DNA from: Phascolarctobacterium sp. ET69
Lineage (GTDB): Bacteria > Bacillota > Negativicutes > Acidaminococcales > Acidaminococcaceae
Length of the DNA stretch: 64,000 nt
Direction of reading: 5' to 3'
Assembly: GCF_023336935.1 (NCBI RefSeq)
Contig: NZ_JAMBLR010000004.1
Location: forward strand, 1 to 64,000
Position numbers and translations under genes: made by a program. The notes beneath the pieces were generated by a model. That model was not told the DNA's origin. It worked only from the letters and a program-made list of their open reading frames with translations, and made no database searches. Position 1 is the stretch's first letter. Every line of letters starts with the position of its first letter. Positions 18,360-25,879 of the stretch are shown piece after piece.

Positions 18360-18590
18360 GTGTTTGCAATGCGATATAAAATGATAGGTTTAAAAATTGC
18401 ATATTACAGAAAAATGCGCGGCTATACTCAGGGGCAGCTTGCAGGTAAAATCGGTATCAGTACAACATATTTAGGCCAGATAGAACGAGGCAATAACGGT
18501 AAAAGCTATTCACTCGAAACGCTGCTTTCGATTGCCGTAGGGCTTGATATAGATGTAAATTTACTTTTAAGCAGCAGCGAAAATATTTAA
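18360..18590 (+). CDS. XRE-family HTH regulator (paralogue 2)
   Basis: A Cro/C1-type DNA-binding protein of about 76 residues: LKIAYYRKMRGYTQGQLAGKIGIS, then TTYLGQIERGNNGKSYSL. I prefer the GTG at 18360 because GAGG sits 6 bases before it; the GTG at 18348 overlaps the SD, and the ATG at 18369 is also possible. The decamer ATAAGTGCAA lies 54 bases upstream, at nearly the same distance as in the paralogue at 15703, so both may bind the same operator. Confidence 0.82.
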   Translation: MFAMRYKMIGLKIAYYRKMRGYTQGQLAGKIGISTTYLGQIERGNNGKSYSLETLLSIAVGLDIDVNLLLSSSENI

Positions 18591-18759
18591 TTATGTTTAA
18601 AGAAGGTAATTTGCTGTAATTTATAGAATTATATAAAATCTGTACTTCTGCTTTAAAATTAAAGCAGTTCTTGATAAAAATAAATTACACATAGCCACAT
18701 GCTGGCCAGATAGTTTTGTAATATATAATATATAAAACTGTCTGCGGAAGGTAATTATT

Positions 18760-19725
18760 ATGACTACGGAACAAAAAGACTTAAAAATAGCTAAAGACCG
18801 CCTGCTTGCTATGTATGCGCAGCTTGCTGAAGGCAAGCCATTGTATAAAGCGTGCGAAGCAGTAAAATATAACTGCTCACTGCGTTCAATACAGCGTGAC
18901 ATAGAGGATTTGCGGTCTTTTTTTGCTGACAGAAGCGAAACTACCGGCGTAGTTCAGGAACTTATCTACGACAGAAAGCTTAATGCCTACCGTCTTGTGC
19001 CTCCGCTGCGTAATTTACTAACTAACGAAGAAACTTTTGCCGTGCTGAAAGTTTTGCTTGAAAGCCGCTCGCTGACCAAGGTTGAATTATTCCCGATACT
19101 GGAAAAACTTATAAGCTGCTGCGTGCCGCCGTATAACAGACGGCAAGTAACGGATTTGATTGCTAATGAAAAATATCATTACGTAGAACCAAGGCACAAA
19201 AAAGAAATTCTTGAAAAAATGTGGAATTTATCTGCGGCAATAAGGGAACATAAAGAAATTAAAATAACCTATATGCGCCAGAGTGGTGATGATGTAAGCC
19301 GTGTACTCAAGCCTGTAGGCATAATGTTCTCCGAGTTTTATTTTTACATTGTAGGGTTTATAAATGAAGATGAACAGAGCGAAAAAGTAAAATTTGAAGT
19401 AGAAAACGACCCATTTCCAACAATTTACAGGATAGACCGCATAAAAGAATACGCCGTAACTGAGAGGCATTTTAACGTGCCATACCAAAATAGATTTGAA
19501 GAAGGCGAGTTCCGTAAGCGCGTGCAGTTTATGTACGGTGGCAAACTGCAAAAAATAAAGTTCTGGTACAAGGGACCTTCGGTAGAAGCTGTTTTAGACA
19601 GATTACCAACGGCTAAAATATTACAGTATGACGGTAGCGGCTATTTAATCAGCGCCGAAGTATTTGGTAAGGGTATTAATATGTGGCTGCGCAGCCAAGG
19701 CGATATGGTGGAGGTAGTGGAATAA
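18760..19725 (+). CDS. WYL-domain transcriptional regulator
   Basis: A 321-residue regulator with an N-terminal DeoR-like winged helix (about 10-60: CSLRSIQRDIEDLRSFF) and a WYL sensor domain (about 150-235). In place of the exact WYL triplet, the usual GW.L..Y..... region reads as FYFYIVGFINED. The C-terminal WCX-type domain includes KIKFWYKGPSVEAVL. WYL regulators bind ligands, often nucleic acid or nucleotides, and are frequent in phage-defence loci. This one sits at the edge of the AT-rich unknown two-gene module, as expected if it controls it, but that is inference. Confidence 0.85.
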   Translation: MTTEQKDLKIAKDRLLAMYAQLAEGKPLYKACEAVKYNCSLRSIQRDIEDLRSFFADRSETTGVVQELIYDRKLNAYRLVPPLRNLLTNEETFAVLKVLLESRSLTKVELFPILEKLISCCVPPYNRRQVTDLIANEKYHYVEPRHKKEILEKMWNLSAAIREHKEIKITYMRQSGDDVSRVLKPVGIMFSEFYFYIVGFINEDEQSEKVKFEVENDPFPTIYRIDRIKEYAVTERHFNVPYQNRFEEGEFRKRVQFMYGGKLQKIKFWYKGPSVEAVLDRLPTAKILQYDGSGYLISAEVFGKGINMWLRSQGDMVEVVE

Positions 19726-19851
19726 TATGAATACAATAAAATCAAAATAATTTAAATTATAATGCAAAATAAAAGTTATATCGTGAAAATTGCTTAAAGT
19801 CTTAATAAAAGATTTGTAGAAAATTAAGATAATGTATTGGGGGTTACAAAA

Positions 19852-20379
19852 ATGACTAATGCTAAGTCAGTCATTGGCATATTAGTTGGTACAGTAGTAT
19901 GCACAAGTGTTGGATATGTGTTAGGAAAGAAGAAGGGATTTGAAAAAGGGTATCGAGATGGGCATGAGAGTGGATATAAAAATGGATATAGAGAAGGTAA
20001 TGTTGATACTGCAAAAAAATTTAATAAATCTACGAAACAGCATGTCATTAAAGTAGCTGGAGCTTTTGCAATAGCATTATACATTGGTAATTTAGATGGC
20101 TTATGGTCTGAAAATGATGAGAAAGCAACACAGGAGGTCCTTGGAAATTTATATTTTCAAGAAGAATATGTTAAAGATGAAGTATTAAAAGTATATAAAA
20201 CAAGACCTAATTTTGAAGAAATAAAAAAGTTGTATTTAAATGAGATGAATTATAAGGATTTAAAGGAACTGGATGAAAGAATTAGAGCCATATTTTTTGC
20301 TTGCAAAGAATATCCAAGTGAAAACGAGAAAATTTTTTATGAGCAGCAGTGGAAACAATATCTTGAAAGCAGGAAATAA
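19852..20379 (+). CDS. AT-rich membrane-anchored protein with xxGY tetrapeptide repeat
   Basis: A 175-residue protein of unknown function. One N-terminal transmembrane helix (about 7-24, VIGILVGTVVCTSVGYVLG) is followed by a charged run in which a glycine plus aromatic or histidine recurs every four residues (GF, GY, GH, GY, GY, GN; about 29-50). The rest is helical and charged. GGGGG lies 9 bases before the ATG at 19852; the upstream in-frame TTG overlaps that SD. The gene is visibly more AT-rich than its flanks. It ends 17 bases before the next unknown gene, whose SD immediately follows its stop, so the two form a module. Confidence 0.7.
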   Translation: MTNAKSVIGILVGTVVCTSVGYVLGKKKGFEKGYRDGHESGYKNGYREGNVDTAKKFNKSTKQHVIKVAGAFAIALYIGNLDGLWSENDEKATQEVLGNLYFQEEYVKDEVLKVYKTRPNFEEIKKLYLNEMNYKDLKELDERIRAIFFACKEYPSENEKIFYEQQWKQYLESRK

Positions 20380-20396
20380 TTTTGGAGGATGTTATT

Positions 20397-21575
20397 GTGA
20401 TTCAAAAACCAGCAAAGAGAGGACCTTTTGATTTAGGGGATAATAATAAATCTTTAGATGAGATTTTATTAATGGATAAAACGGAAATAGAAATAGCAAC
20501 GCAATTGCATATGGATAAGTATGATAAGTTAGTTCAAGAATTTAAGTTTAAAACTGCGTTAACTGATTTAGATTTAAAGATACTTGTTTTTTGTTCTGCA
20601 TTACAAGTATTACGTTGGTCAGTTTTGTCAAATGAAGCTTTAAAATTGGAACAGGCTAGTTCGGCAGATGAATTTATAGAAAAATATATGCCCGCTACAT
20701 TAAGTCAATTATTGGGGGATTTATCTGTTCCATATGATGCAATACAACGTTCTGAATGGTTTAAAGCAAAATATGGTGATGATTTTTCTACTGGTTTATC
20801 TGGAGCAACTCATAGATATAAAACTTTAGGTCATGATTTAATAGCTGGGTGGGTAGTTGGGACTGCAAATATTGCAACGAATACATTAACAGTGAATAAC
20901 GGTATTTTAAATTATGAAAATGGTGAATTTATATTAGATACAGATTTTAAAAAGCTTATTGCTGAATGGTATCCATCTTATAAAGTAGTAGAGCATAAGA
21001 TAAATGAGAAAACTCATATATCAAAAATTTTAAACTGGACAATGGATATGGTAGAGGATAATCGTAAAATTTTAGCTGTTTCATTTTTTAAACAAGCAAT
21101 TCATATGGGAAGTGATTTCTTTACTAAGCAAGGTTTACCATTACCATATTTAAATATACTAAGCCCAGAAATTTCTAAATATTTAATGGGAACAAATATA
21201 CGTATAGATAGCTGGAGTGTAACTAAAGGTGCGGCACTCTCTATGCTTATTAATTTGATTATTTGGTATTTTCACAGATTGTGGTTTAATCCAAATTTGG
21301 ACGATAACAAGCTTTATGAAGCACGAACAAGAAAAATTTTAATGTATTCTAATACTTTATCATCAATTATAAACGTTGGTTATGTTGGCTTAACTGACGA
21401 TTATAAAAAAATTGATATTGGTGGAATTGGCGTAACCTTATGGCGTCTTATAAACGATAGTAAAAAAATGCAGAATATTTTTTCGGAGTTTATAGAAAGA
21501 ACAATGAGTAATGATTTACAAAAGCAAGAAGATGAAGTTAGAGAGCAATTAGCTCGTTTTGGATATTCATTTTAA
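20397..21575 (+). CDS. AT-rich protein of unknown function, possible defence component
   Basis: A 392-residue protein I do not recognise with confidence. It starts at a GTG with SD GGAGG 8 bases away; a TTG fifteen bases upstream overlaps that SD. Features: a helical N-terminal region; a histidine/aspartate cluster THRYKTLGHD near 137-146 followed by GWVVGTANIATNT, which looks like a conserved site; and a hydrophobic segment (ALSMLINLIIWYFHRLWF, about 277-297). The GHD..GW.xGTANI pattern gives me an impression of a family seen sporadically in bacteria, but I cannot name it. Base composition matches the upstream gene and differs from the surroundings, indicating joint transfer. Confidence 0.7.
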   Translation: MIQKPAKRGPFDLGDNNKSLDEILLMDKTEIEIATQLHMDKYDKLVQEFKFKTALTDLDLKILVFCSALQVLRWSVLSNEALKLEQASSADEFIEKYMPATLSQLLGDLSVPYDAIQRSEWFKAKYGDDFSTGLSGATHRYKTLGHDLIAGWVVGTANIATNTLTVNNGILNYENGEFILDTDFKKLIAEWYPSYKVVEHKINEKTHISKILNWTMDMVEDNRKILAVSFFKQAIHMGSDFFTKQGLPLPYLNILSPEISKYLMGTNIRIDSWSVTKGAALSMLINLIIWYFHRLWFNPNLDDNKLYEARTRKILMYSNTLSSIINVGYVGLTDDYKKIDIGGIGVTLWRLINDSKKMQNIFSEFIERTMSNDLQKQEDEVREQLARFGYSF

Positions 21576-21586
21576 TTAATTATAAG

Positions 21587-22057
21587 ATGATAGATATGAA
21601 ACTTGATTTAAAATCAAAAAGAAATACTAATATCAAAACATCATTAGGTAATACTAATGCAAATTTTAATTCGGCTGCCCACAATACCGAGTTGGAACGT
21701 TTGCATGGCAATCAGGGACATGGTTATGCTGATGAGCAGGAGTATGCACCAGCACAAAATCAATTGGGCTAGTGCTATGCTTTTGGCGATGGGGTTGAAC
21801 AAGATTATCAAAAAGCATTAGAATGGTATATGAAAGCAGCAGATCAAAATGATAGTGATGCTCAGTATAATATTGGTGTCTGTTATTTCGCCGGCAGTGG
21901 AGTCGAGGCAGATTGGTATAAGGCTGTTGAATGGTATAAAAAATCAGCGGATAATGGTAATGAAAGAGCAAAAACTCAGCTAGAAGGTATGTTAAGTAGT
22001 ACAAGTAATAGTGCGGTAAATACGTTAGGAAGCATTTTTAAAGGGTTATTTCCTTAA
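21587..22057 (+). pseudogene. Sel1-repeat protein broken by an in-frame amber codon
   Basis: One continuous reading frame from the ATG at 21587 (or 21596) to the TAA at 22055-22057, interrupted only by a TAG at 21770-21772. Upstream of the TAG the frame reads YAPAQNQLG and downstream CYAFGDGVEQDYQKALEWY, so the stop falls exactly in the LG-x-CY position of a Sel1 (TPR-like) repeat, where Y or W is usual. Two further repeats follow (AQYNIGVCYFAGSGVE, and a partial). The N-terminal part has an LHGNQGHGYADEQ segment reminiscent of RGHGFAAER in the protein at 12102. A single point mutation explains it. No clear SD. Confidence 0.8.
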
Positions 22058-22098
22058 GTTATATTGAATAAATTTTAGAATGTAAATATATTATTGCT

Positions 22099-22132
22099 AC
22101 GAGATAGCCAAAATTTGGCTATCTCGTTTTTT
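22099..22132 (+). terminator. Terminator after the Sel1 pseudogene
   Basis: CGAGATAGCCAAA and TTTGGCTATCTCG form a near-perfect 13-bp stem, followed by TTTTTTA. It closes the AT-rich segment. Confidence 0.9.
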
Positions 22133-22218
22133 ATAATATAAGTACAGCGAAGGCGGTAAGGTTTTTGCTGATGATAGTGAAAGAATAAGATTTGTAAAAG
22201 AAAGAGAGGTAATTTATT

Positions 22219-22521
22219 ATGGCATTTCCGGTTGTATGGGCAGTAGGCAGTTTTATTGGCGGGCTTTTGGTAAAAGGCTTTTATGATAATGTTATTGCCG
22301 AAAACGATGATGATTATGAAGTAAAAAGCGGTTATTCCGATGATGTTTTGACAGCACTTTTGGATAAACTGCAAAAAGCAGGTGACGCTAAAGGTTTATA
22401 CGATTTTGGCTGTATTTTAGAGAAAGAGGATATTGACTGGGCGCGTAAATTTTTAAAGGCTGCTGCCGGTATGGATTTTGCTATTGCACAAAACAAGCTG
22501 CGCAGCTTGAATGAAGATTAA
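22219..22521 (+). CDS. Small Sel1-like membrane-associated protein
   Basis: A 100-residue protein with an N-terminal hydrophobic segment (FPVVWAVGSFIGGLLVKGF) and an acidic linker. Its C-terminal half resembles a degenerate Sel1 repeat (GLYDFGCILEKEDIDWARKFLKAAA..D..IAQNKL). The SD GAGAGG is well placed. It may be related in role to the broken Sel1 gene just upstream. Base composition is back to that of the host. No function can be assigned. Confidence 0.65.
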   Translation: MAFPVVWAVGSFIGGLLVKGFYDNVIAENDDDYEVKSGYSDDVLTALLDKLQKAGDAKGLYDFGCILEKEDIDWARKFLKAAAGMDFAIAQNKLRSLNED

Positions 22522-22527
22522 ATAAAA

Positions 22528-22561
22528 AAGCCGGAGTTGTAAATGCGCAGCTCCGGTTTTG
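22528..22561 (+). terminator. Terminator
   Basis: GCCGGAG and CTCCGG(T) flank a 14-base loop, followed by TTTTG, right after the stop of the 22219 gene. Confidence 0.75.
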
Positions 22562-22592
22562 TAGTTGTTATAAAAATTAAGGCGGTGATAAT

Positions 22593-22778
22593 ATGGGGTA
22601 TGCTTTAGGTGCCTGGCTGTGCAGTTCTTTAGCTTATGTTTTTGTTGAATATTTTTATCCGCACAAGCGATTACAGGCAGTTGTTATATTGATGGTTATA
22701 GTTAATATTTTACTGGCTATTGTACATAGCTTGCCGCAAAATGCTTCTGTGATAAATTTGTTGTGGGGGGAATTGTAA
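22593..22778 (+). CDS. Small membrane protein, unknown
   Basis: A 61-residue, almost wholly hydrophobic protein with two predicted membrane helices (about 2-20 and 28-47) joined by FYPHKRLQA. SD AAGGCGG is about 8 bases before the ATG. Its stop codon overlaps the start of the next mini-ORF (TAATG). It is short and lacks a recognised family, so expression is not certain. Confidence 0.5.
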   Translation: MGYALGAWLCSSLAYVFVEYFYPHKRLQAVVILMVIVNILLAIVHSLPQNASVINLLWGEL

Positions 22779-22876
22779 TGCAGTTTACTAAGGATGAAGT
22801 TTGTTCTATTATTTGTTATGGGCTGATGTTTGCGGCGTTGTTCAAGGCTTTGCAGTTAAAAGGAATTACTTTTTAA
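22778..22876 (+). CDS. Candidate 32-aa peptide coupled by TAATG
   Basis: An ORF starting at the ATG that shares its A with the upstream TAA stop. The peptide begins MQFTKDEVCSIICYGLM and has one hydrophobic stretch (SIICYGLMFAALFKAL). A GGGGGG run 6 bases before the start can act as SD. The overlap geometry suggests translational coupling with the 61-aa membrane protein. It is too short to rule out chance. Confidence 0.4.
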   Translation: MQFTKDEVCSIICYGLMFAALFKALQLKGITF

Positions 22877-22892
22877 TTTAACAGCCTGATTT

Positions 22893-22921
22893 TTGCGCAA
22901 AAAGCGTTGCTGGTGTAAAAT
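22893..22921 (+). promoter_or_regulatory. Promoter for the macrodomain gene
   Basis: TTGCGC (22893-22898), a 17-base spacer and TAAAAT (22916-22921), 31 bases upstream of the ATG. The same TTGCGC/17/TAAAAT arrangement drives rpsT. Confidence 0.55.
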
Positions 22922-22952
22922 AAAATTATAATGTTTTACGGGAGGACGCAAA

Positions 22953-23939
22953 ATGCCGTTACAAATTATAAAAGCAGATATAACTACGTTAAAAGTAGAC
23001 GCTATTGTTAACGCTGCCAATAACAGCCTTTTGGGTGGCGGCGGTGTAGACGGTGCCATACACCGCGCAGCAGGCAGAGGACTGTTGGAAGAATGCCGCA
23101 GGCTTAACGGCTGCCGTACCGGTGAAGCCAAGATAACCGGCGGGTATAATTTGCCTGCAAAGTATGTAATTCATACAGTAGGCCCGGTTTGGCGCGGCGG
23201 CAAAAGTAAAGAAAAGGAATTACTGCAATCGTGCTACCGTGAGGCACTGAAACTTGCTGTGGCCAATAACTGCGAATCGGTAGCGTTTCCGCTGATATCT
23301 GCCGGTGCATATGGTTACCCTAAAGATGAGGCTTTGGCTGTTGCGGTAAAAACTGTTGGTGAATTTCTTCTGCATAATGATATCAGCGTTTATATTGCGC
23401 TTTTTGAAGCAAAACCTCGGCGCACGGAAGCAGAAATTTTAAAAGAAGTTTCGCTGTTTTTAGGCAAAGATGATTTTGAAATTCCGTTAGAAAAATTAAG
23501 TTTGTTAAAATTTTGCAATGCTCCTGCCGCAGCTGTTTTTAACAAGAACATGCGTGATGAAGAACTTGAGCGCTGCCTGGCTTATGCAGACGAAAGTTTT
23601 TCACAAATGCTGCTGCGCAAGATAGACGAAAACGGTATGACGGACGCAGAATGTTACAGGGCTGCAAATGTGGACAGGCGGTTGTTCAGCAAAATACGCG
23701 GCGACAAAAATTACAAGCCGAAAAAGCAGACTGCTGTTGCTTTTGCAGTAGCGCTTAAGCTTACGCTAGACGAAACGGAAGAACTGTTGGAAAAGGCCGG
23801 TTTTGCTCTGTCGCCGTCGCAGCCTTTCGATATTATTGTTGAGTATTATATAAGCCGCGGTATTTATGATATTTGCGAAATAAATTTGTCTTTGTATAAG
23901 TTTGACCAGCTTTTGCTTGGCGGCGCAAATGTCGCTTGA
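22953..23939 (+). CDS. Macrodomain (ADP-ribose hydrolase-like) fused to HTH domain
   Basis: A 328-residue two-part protein. Residues 1-170 form a macrodomain of the YmdB/MacroD type, with [27 protein letters not shown] at the start ([15 protein letters not shown] is the ADP-ribose loop) and the phosphate loop SAGAYGYP near 115. This predicts binding or hydrolysis of ADP-ribose, O-acetyl-ADP-ribose or ADP-ribosyl-protein. Residues about 195-328 are an HTH domain with the same order of elements as the kinase-linked protein at 13605: [26 protein letters not shown]. The fusion ties ADP-ribose signalling to this regulator domain. SD GGGAGGA. Confidence 0.87.
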   Translation: MPLQIIKADITTLKVDAIVNAANNSLLGGGGVDGAIHRAAGRGLLEECRRLNGCRTGEAKITGGYNLPAKYVIHTVGPVWRGGKSKEKELLQSCYREALKLAVANNCESVAFPLISAGAYGYPKDEALAVAVKTVGEFLLHNDISVYIALFEAKPRRTEAEILKEVSLFLGKDDFEIPLEKLSLLKFCNAPAAAVFNKNMRDEELERCLAYADESFSQMLLRKIDENGMTDAECYRAANVDRRLFSKIRGDKNYKPKKQTAVAFAVALKLTLDETEELLEKAGFALSPSQPFDIIVEYYISRGIYDICEINLSLYKFDQLLLGGANVA

Positions 23940-23954
23940 AAGGCGACCTTTTAA
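23931..23954 (+). terminator. Terminator overlapping the macrodomain stop codon
   Basis: GTCGC and GCGAC form a stem whose loop contains the TGA stop, followed by CTTTT. A second 12-bp hairpin (23976-24007, AAGCTGTAAGCA with one G-T pair in its partner arm, then ATTTATATTTT) lies just downstream and may be a backup terminator before the VWA gene. Confidence 0.6.
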
Positions 23955-24032
23955 AAATGAAAATCTTTTACAATAAAGCTGTAAGCAAAATAAAGTGCTT
24001 GCAGCTTATTTATATTTTGGAGGTAAAAGATT

Positions 24033-24683
24033 ATGAAAAAGAATTTAACGGAATTGGTATTTATTCTTGACAAAAGCGGTTCTATGAGCGGCCTTGAAAA
24101 AGACACGGTGGGCGGATTTAATTCTATGCTTAAAAAGCAGAAAGAAAGCGGCGGTGAAGTGCTTGTAACAACAGTACTTTTTAGCCATGAAACGGAAACG
24201 CTTCATGACAGGCTAAAAGCGGAAAATGTGGAAGCTTTAACAGAGAAAGAATATTATGTTGGCGGCTGCACGGCACTTTTGGATGCGGTTGGCAAAACTG
24301 TTGAGCATATAAAAGGCATTCATAAATATATCCGTGACGAAGATGTGCCGGAACATACATTGGTTGTAATTACTACGGATGGTTTGGAAAATGCCAGCAA
24401 ACATTATACGGCATCGCAGGTAAAACAGCTTATTGAAGCACAGAAAGAAGCCGGCTGGGAGTTTTTGTTCTTTGGTGCCAATATAGATGCAGTAGCAACG
24501 GCAGCCGGTTTTGGTATTGAAAAAGAGCGCGCGGTTGATTTTAATAATGACGGCGAGGGCATTAACCTTAATTTTGAAGGGGTGTGCAAATTTATTAAAA
24601 CAATGAGTGCAGGGGCACCGAACGGCGCAGAATGGAAGCGCGATATTGAAAAAGATTATAAATGCCGGAAAAAACAAAAATAA
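24033..24683 (+). CDS. von Willebrand factor A (VWA) domain protein
   Basis: A 216-residue stand-alone VWA protein. The MIDAS metal site is intact: DKSGSMSG at residues 12-19, a threonine in the GGCTALLDAVG region, and TTDGLENAS. No signal peptide, so it is cytoplasmic. Such VWA proteins (for example TerY) work with kinases, phosphatases or AAA proteins in stress response and defence. Here the macrodomain gene is immediately upstream and a Ser/Thr kinase lies 9 kb away. SD TTGGAGG. A terminator follows. Confidence 0.87.
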   Translation: MKKNLTELVFILDKSGSMSGLEKDTVGGFNSMLKKQKESGGEVLVTTVLFSHETETLHDRLKAENVEALTEKEYYVGGCTALLDAVGKTVEHIKGIHKYIRDEDVPEHTLVVITTDGLENASKHYTASQVKQLIEAQKEAGWEFLFFGANIDAVATAAGFGIEKERAVDFNNDGEGINLNFEGVCKFIKTMSAGAPNGAEWKRDIEKDYKCRKKQK

Positions 24684-24689
24684 ACAGAA

Positions 24690-24722
24690 AAACAGGACGG
24701 CTGATTAGGCTGTCCTGTTTTC
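24690..24722 (+). terminator. Terminator after VWA gene
   Basis: AACAGGAC and GTCCTGTT flank a 13-base loop, followed by TTTTC. Confidence 0.75.
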
Positions 24723-24730
24723 GTTATACA

Positions 24731-24764
24731 AACAAAAACGCTTCTGAAATAAGTTCAGAAGCGT
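24731..24764 (-). terminator. Terminator of tRNA-Leu
   Basis: On the minus strand ACGCTTCTGAA and its complement form a stem with a short loop, followed by TTTTTGTTTG, 12 bases after the tRNA 3' end. Confidence 0.85.
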
Positions 24765-24775
24765 AAATTTCATTT

Positions 24776-24863
24776 TGGTGCCGAAGGCCGGACTCGAACC
24801 GGCACGTGGGGTAACCACGCTTGATTTTGAGTCAAGTGCGTCTGCCAATTCCGCCACTTCGGC
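24776..24863 (-). tRNA. tRNA-Leu (anticodon CAA)
   Basis: An 88-base class II tRNA on the minus strand, with CCA encoded. Acceptor stem GCCGAAG/CTTCGGC, D-loop GGAATTGGCAGAC, anticodon stem-loop CTTGA-CTCAAAA-TCAAG (anticodon CAA, reading UUG), a long variable arm GTGGTTACCCCAC and T-arm GGTTCGAGTCC. It sits at the end of the accessory region. tRNA-Leu genes are common integration targets, but I found no direct repeat of its 3' end within the window. Confidence 0.96.
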
Positions 24864-25061
24864 ACGTTTTTTATGTCCGTGGTGTCACGGAACAATAGTA
24901 ATAATACCATGGCAGGTTGTTTTTGTCAATAGTTTTTAATTTTAAGTAAAATAATATTTAAAGTGCCGGGTTTGTAAACTATTTTTAATATTTTATTGTT
25001 TTATATTTTTTGTTGGTTTTGATATAATATAAGCATAACCATATAAAAGAAGGATTGTATA

Positions 25062-25808
25062 ATGAAAGTTAAATTTGATGAACCTTTAAAAATCAGCGGT
25101 CCGTATGGCGATATGGACGCTAAGTTTCAGCCGTGCCAGGATGACGAGGCGCCGAACAACCTTTTAATAATGGCGCACGGTTTCCGCGGCAGTATGGAAG
25201 GTGGCGGCAGGGCGGCGTATCTTTCACAGATGGCGTCGCTGTTTGTGAACGTTCTGCGTTTTAATTTTACCGGCAGCCAGATTCTTTCGCATCAGATTGA
25301 AGAACTGAATTCTGTGCTTGATTTTGCAATGAAAGAATATAAAAATCCGCGTATTTTTTTACTGGGGCGCAGCATGGGCGGAGCGGCTTCGTTGGTTACT
25401 GCTTCGCGCCGCAGTGAAATTGCCGGGCTTGCTTTATGGGCAACGCCGAATGATTTGCACGCTACTTTTAAAAATGCACTGGGCACTGATAATTACAACC
25501 GTTTAAAAAACGGAGAAACGCTTAATTTGGAGGATGAACGCGGCAGTATTACGCTGACGCCGGATTTTGTAAGTGACCTTGATAATTACGATTTGCAGGC
25601 AATGCTTAAAGCGTGGCAGAAACGCCCGCTGCTTGTAATTCACGGCAGTGAGGATGAAACGGTGAATGTAGAGCAGGCGCAGCGCAGCTTTGCTCTTGCA
25701 GGGCGGCCGAAGAAACTGGTTATTGTAAACGGCGCCGACCACAGTTTTACCAATCACAGCAATAAAGCGGCGGAAGAAGTTATCGGCTGGCTGCGTTCGC
25801 GCCTGTAA
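25062..25808 (+). CDS. Alpha/beta hydrolase (esterase-like)
   Basis: A 248-residue cytoplasmic serine hydrolase. Oxyanion region MAHGFRGSMEGG near 44-55, nucleophile elbow GRSMGG near 105-110, acid in HGSEDETV near 195-202 and histidine in GADHSFTNH near 228-236 make a complete triad. It resembles the small esterase/acylpeptide-hydrolase-like families. Substrate unknown. SD AAGGA; a TATAAT lies at 25023-25028 but with no well-spaced -35. Confidence 0.85.
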   Translation: MKVKFDEPLKISGPYGDMDAKFQPCQDDEAPNNLLIMAHGFRGSMEGGGRAAYLSQMASLFVNVLRFNFTGSQILSHQIEELNSVLDFAMKEYKNPRIFLLGRSMGGAASLVTASRRSEIAGLALWATPNDLHATFKNALGTDNYNRLKNGETLNLEDERGSITLTPDFVSDLDNYDLQAMLKAWQKRPLLVIHGSEDETVNVEQAQRSFALAGRPKKLVIVNGADHSFTNHSNKAAEEVIGWLRSRL

Positions 25809-25811
25809 TTT

Positions 25812-25841
25812 TTGACGCGCGAGTCTTTTAAGAGGTATAAT
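25812..25841 (+). promoter_or_regulatory. Promoter for the cyclophilin-phoH operon
   Basis: TTGACG (25812-25817), an 18-base spacer and a perfect TATAAT (25836-25841). It begins only 4 bases after the previous stop. Confidence 0.7.
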
Positions 25842-25879
25842 ATACTTATAACTATTTTTAAATTTTGGGAGGAATGGTT

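Noticed and set aside
20397-21575. Assignment of the 392-aa protein to a named phage-defence family
   Set aside because: I could not recall a specific family with confidence; naming one would be invention.
22135-22215. A short protein-like fragment before the 22219 gene (YSEGGKVFADDSERIRFVKERE)
   Set aside because: It reads like a coding remnant but has no start codon, is under 30 codons and could be chance; not enough to call a pseudogene.
24776-24863. tRNA-Leu as an integration site for the accessory region
   Set aside because: No direct repeat of the tRNA 3' end and no integrase gene were found in the window; the only tyrosine recombinase (46007-46897) looks like housekeeping XerD.
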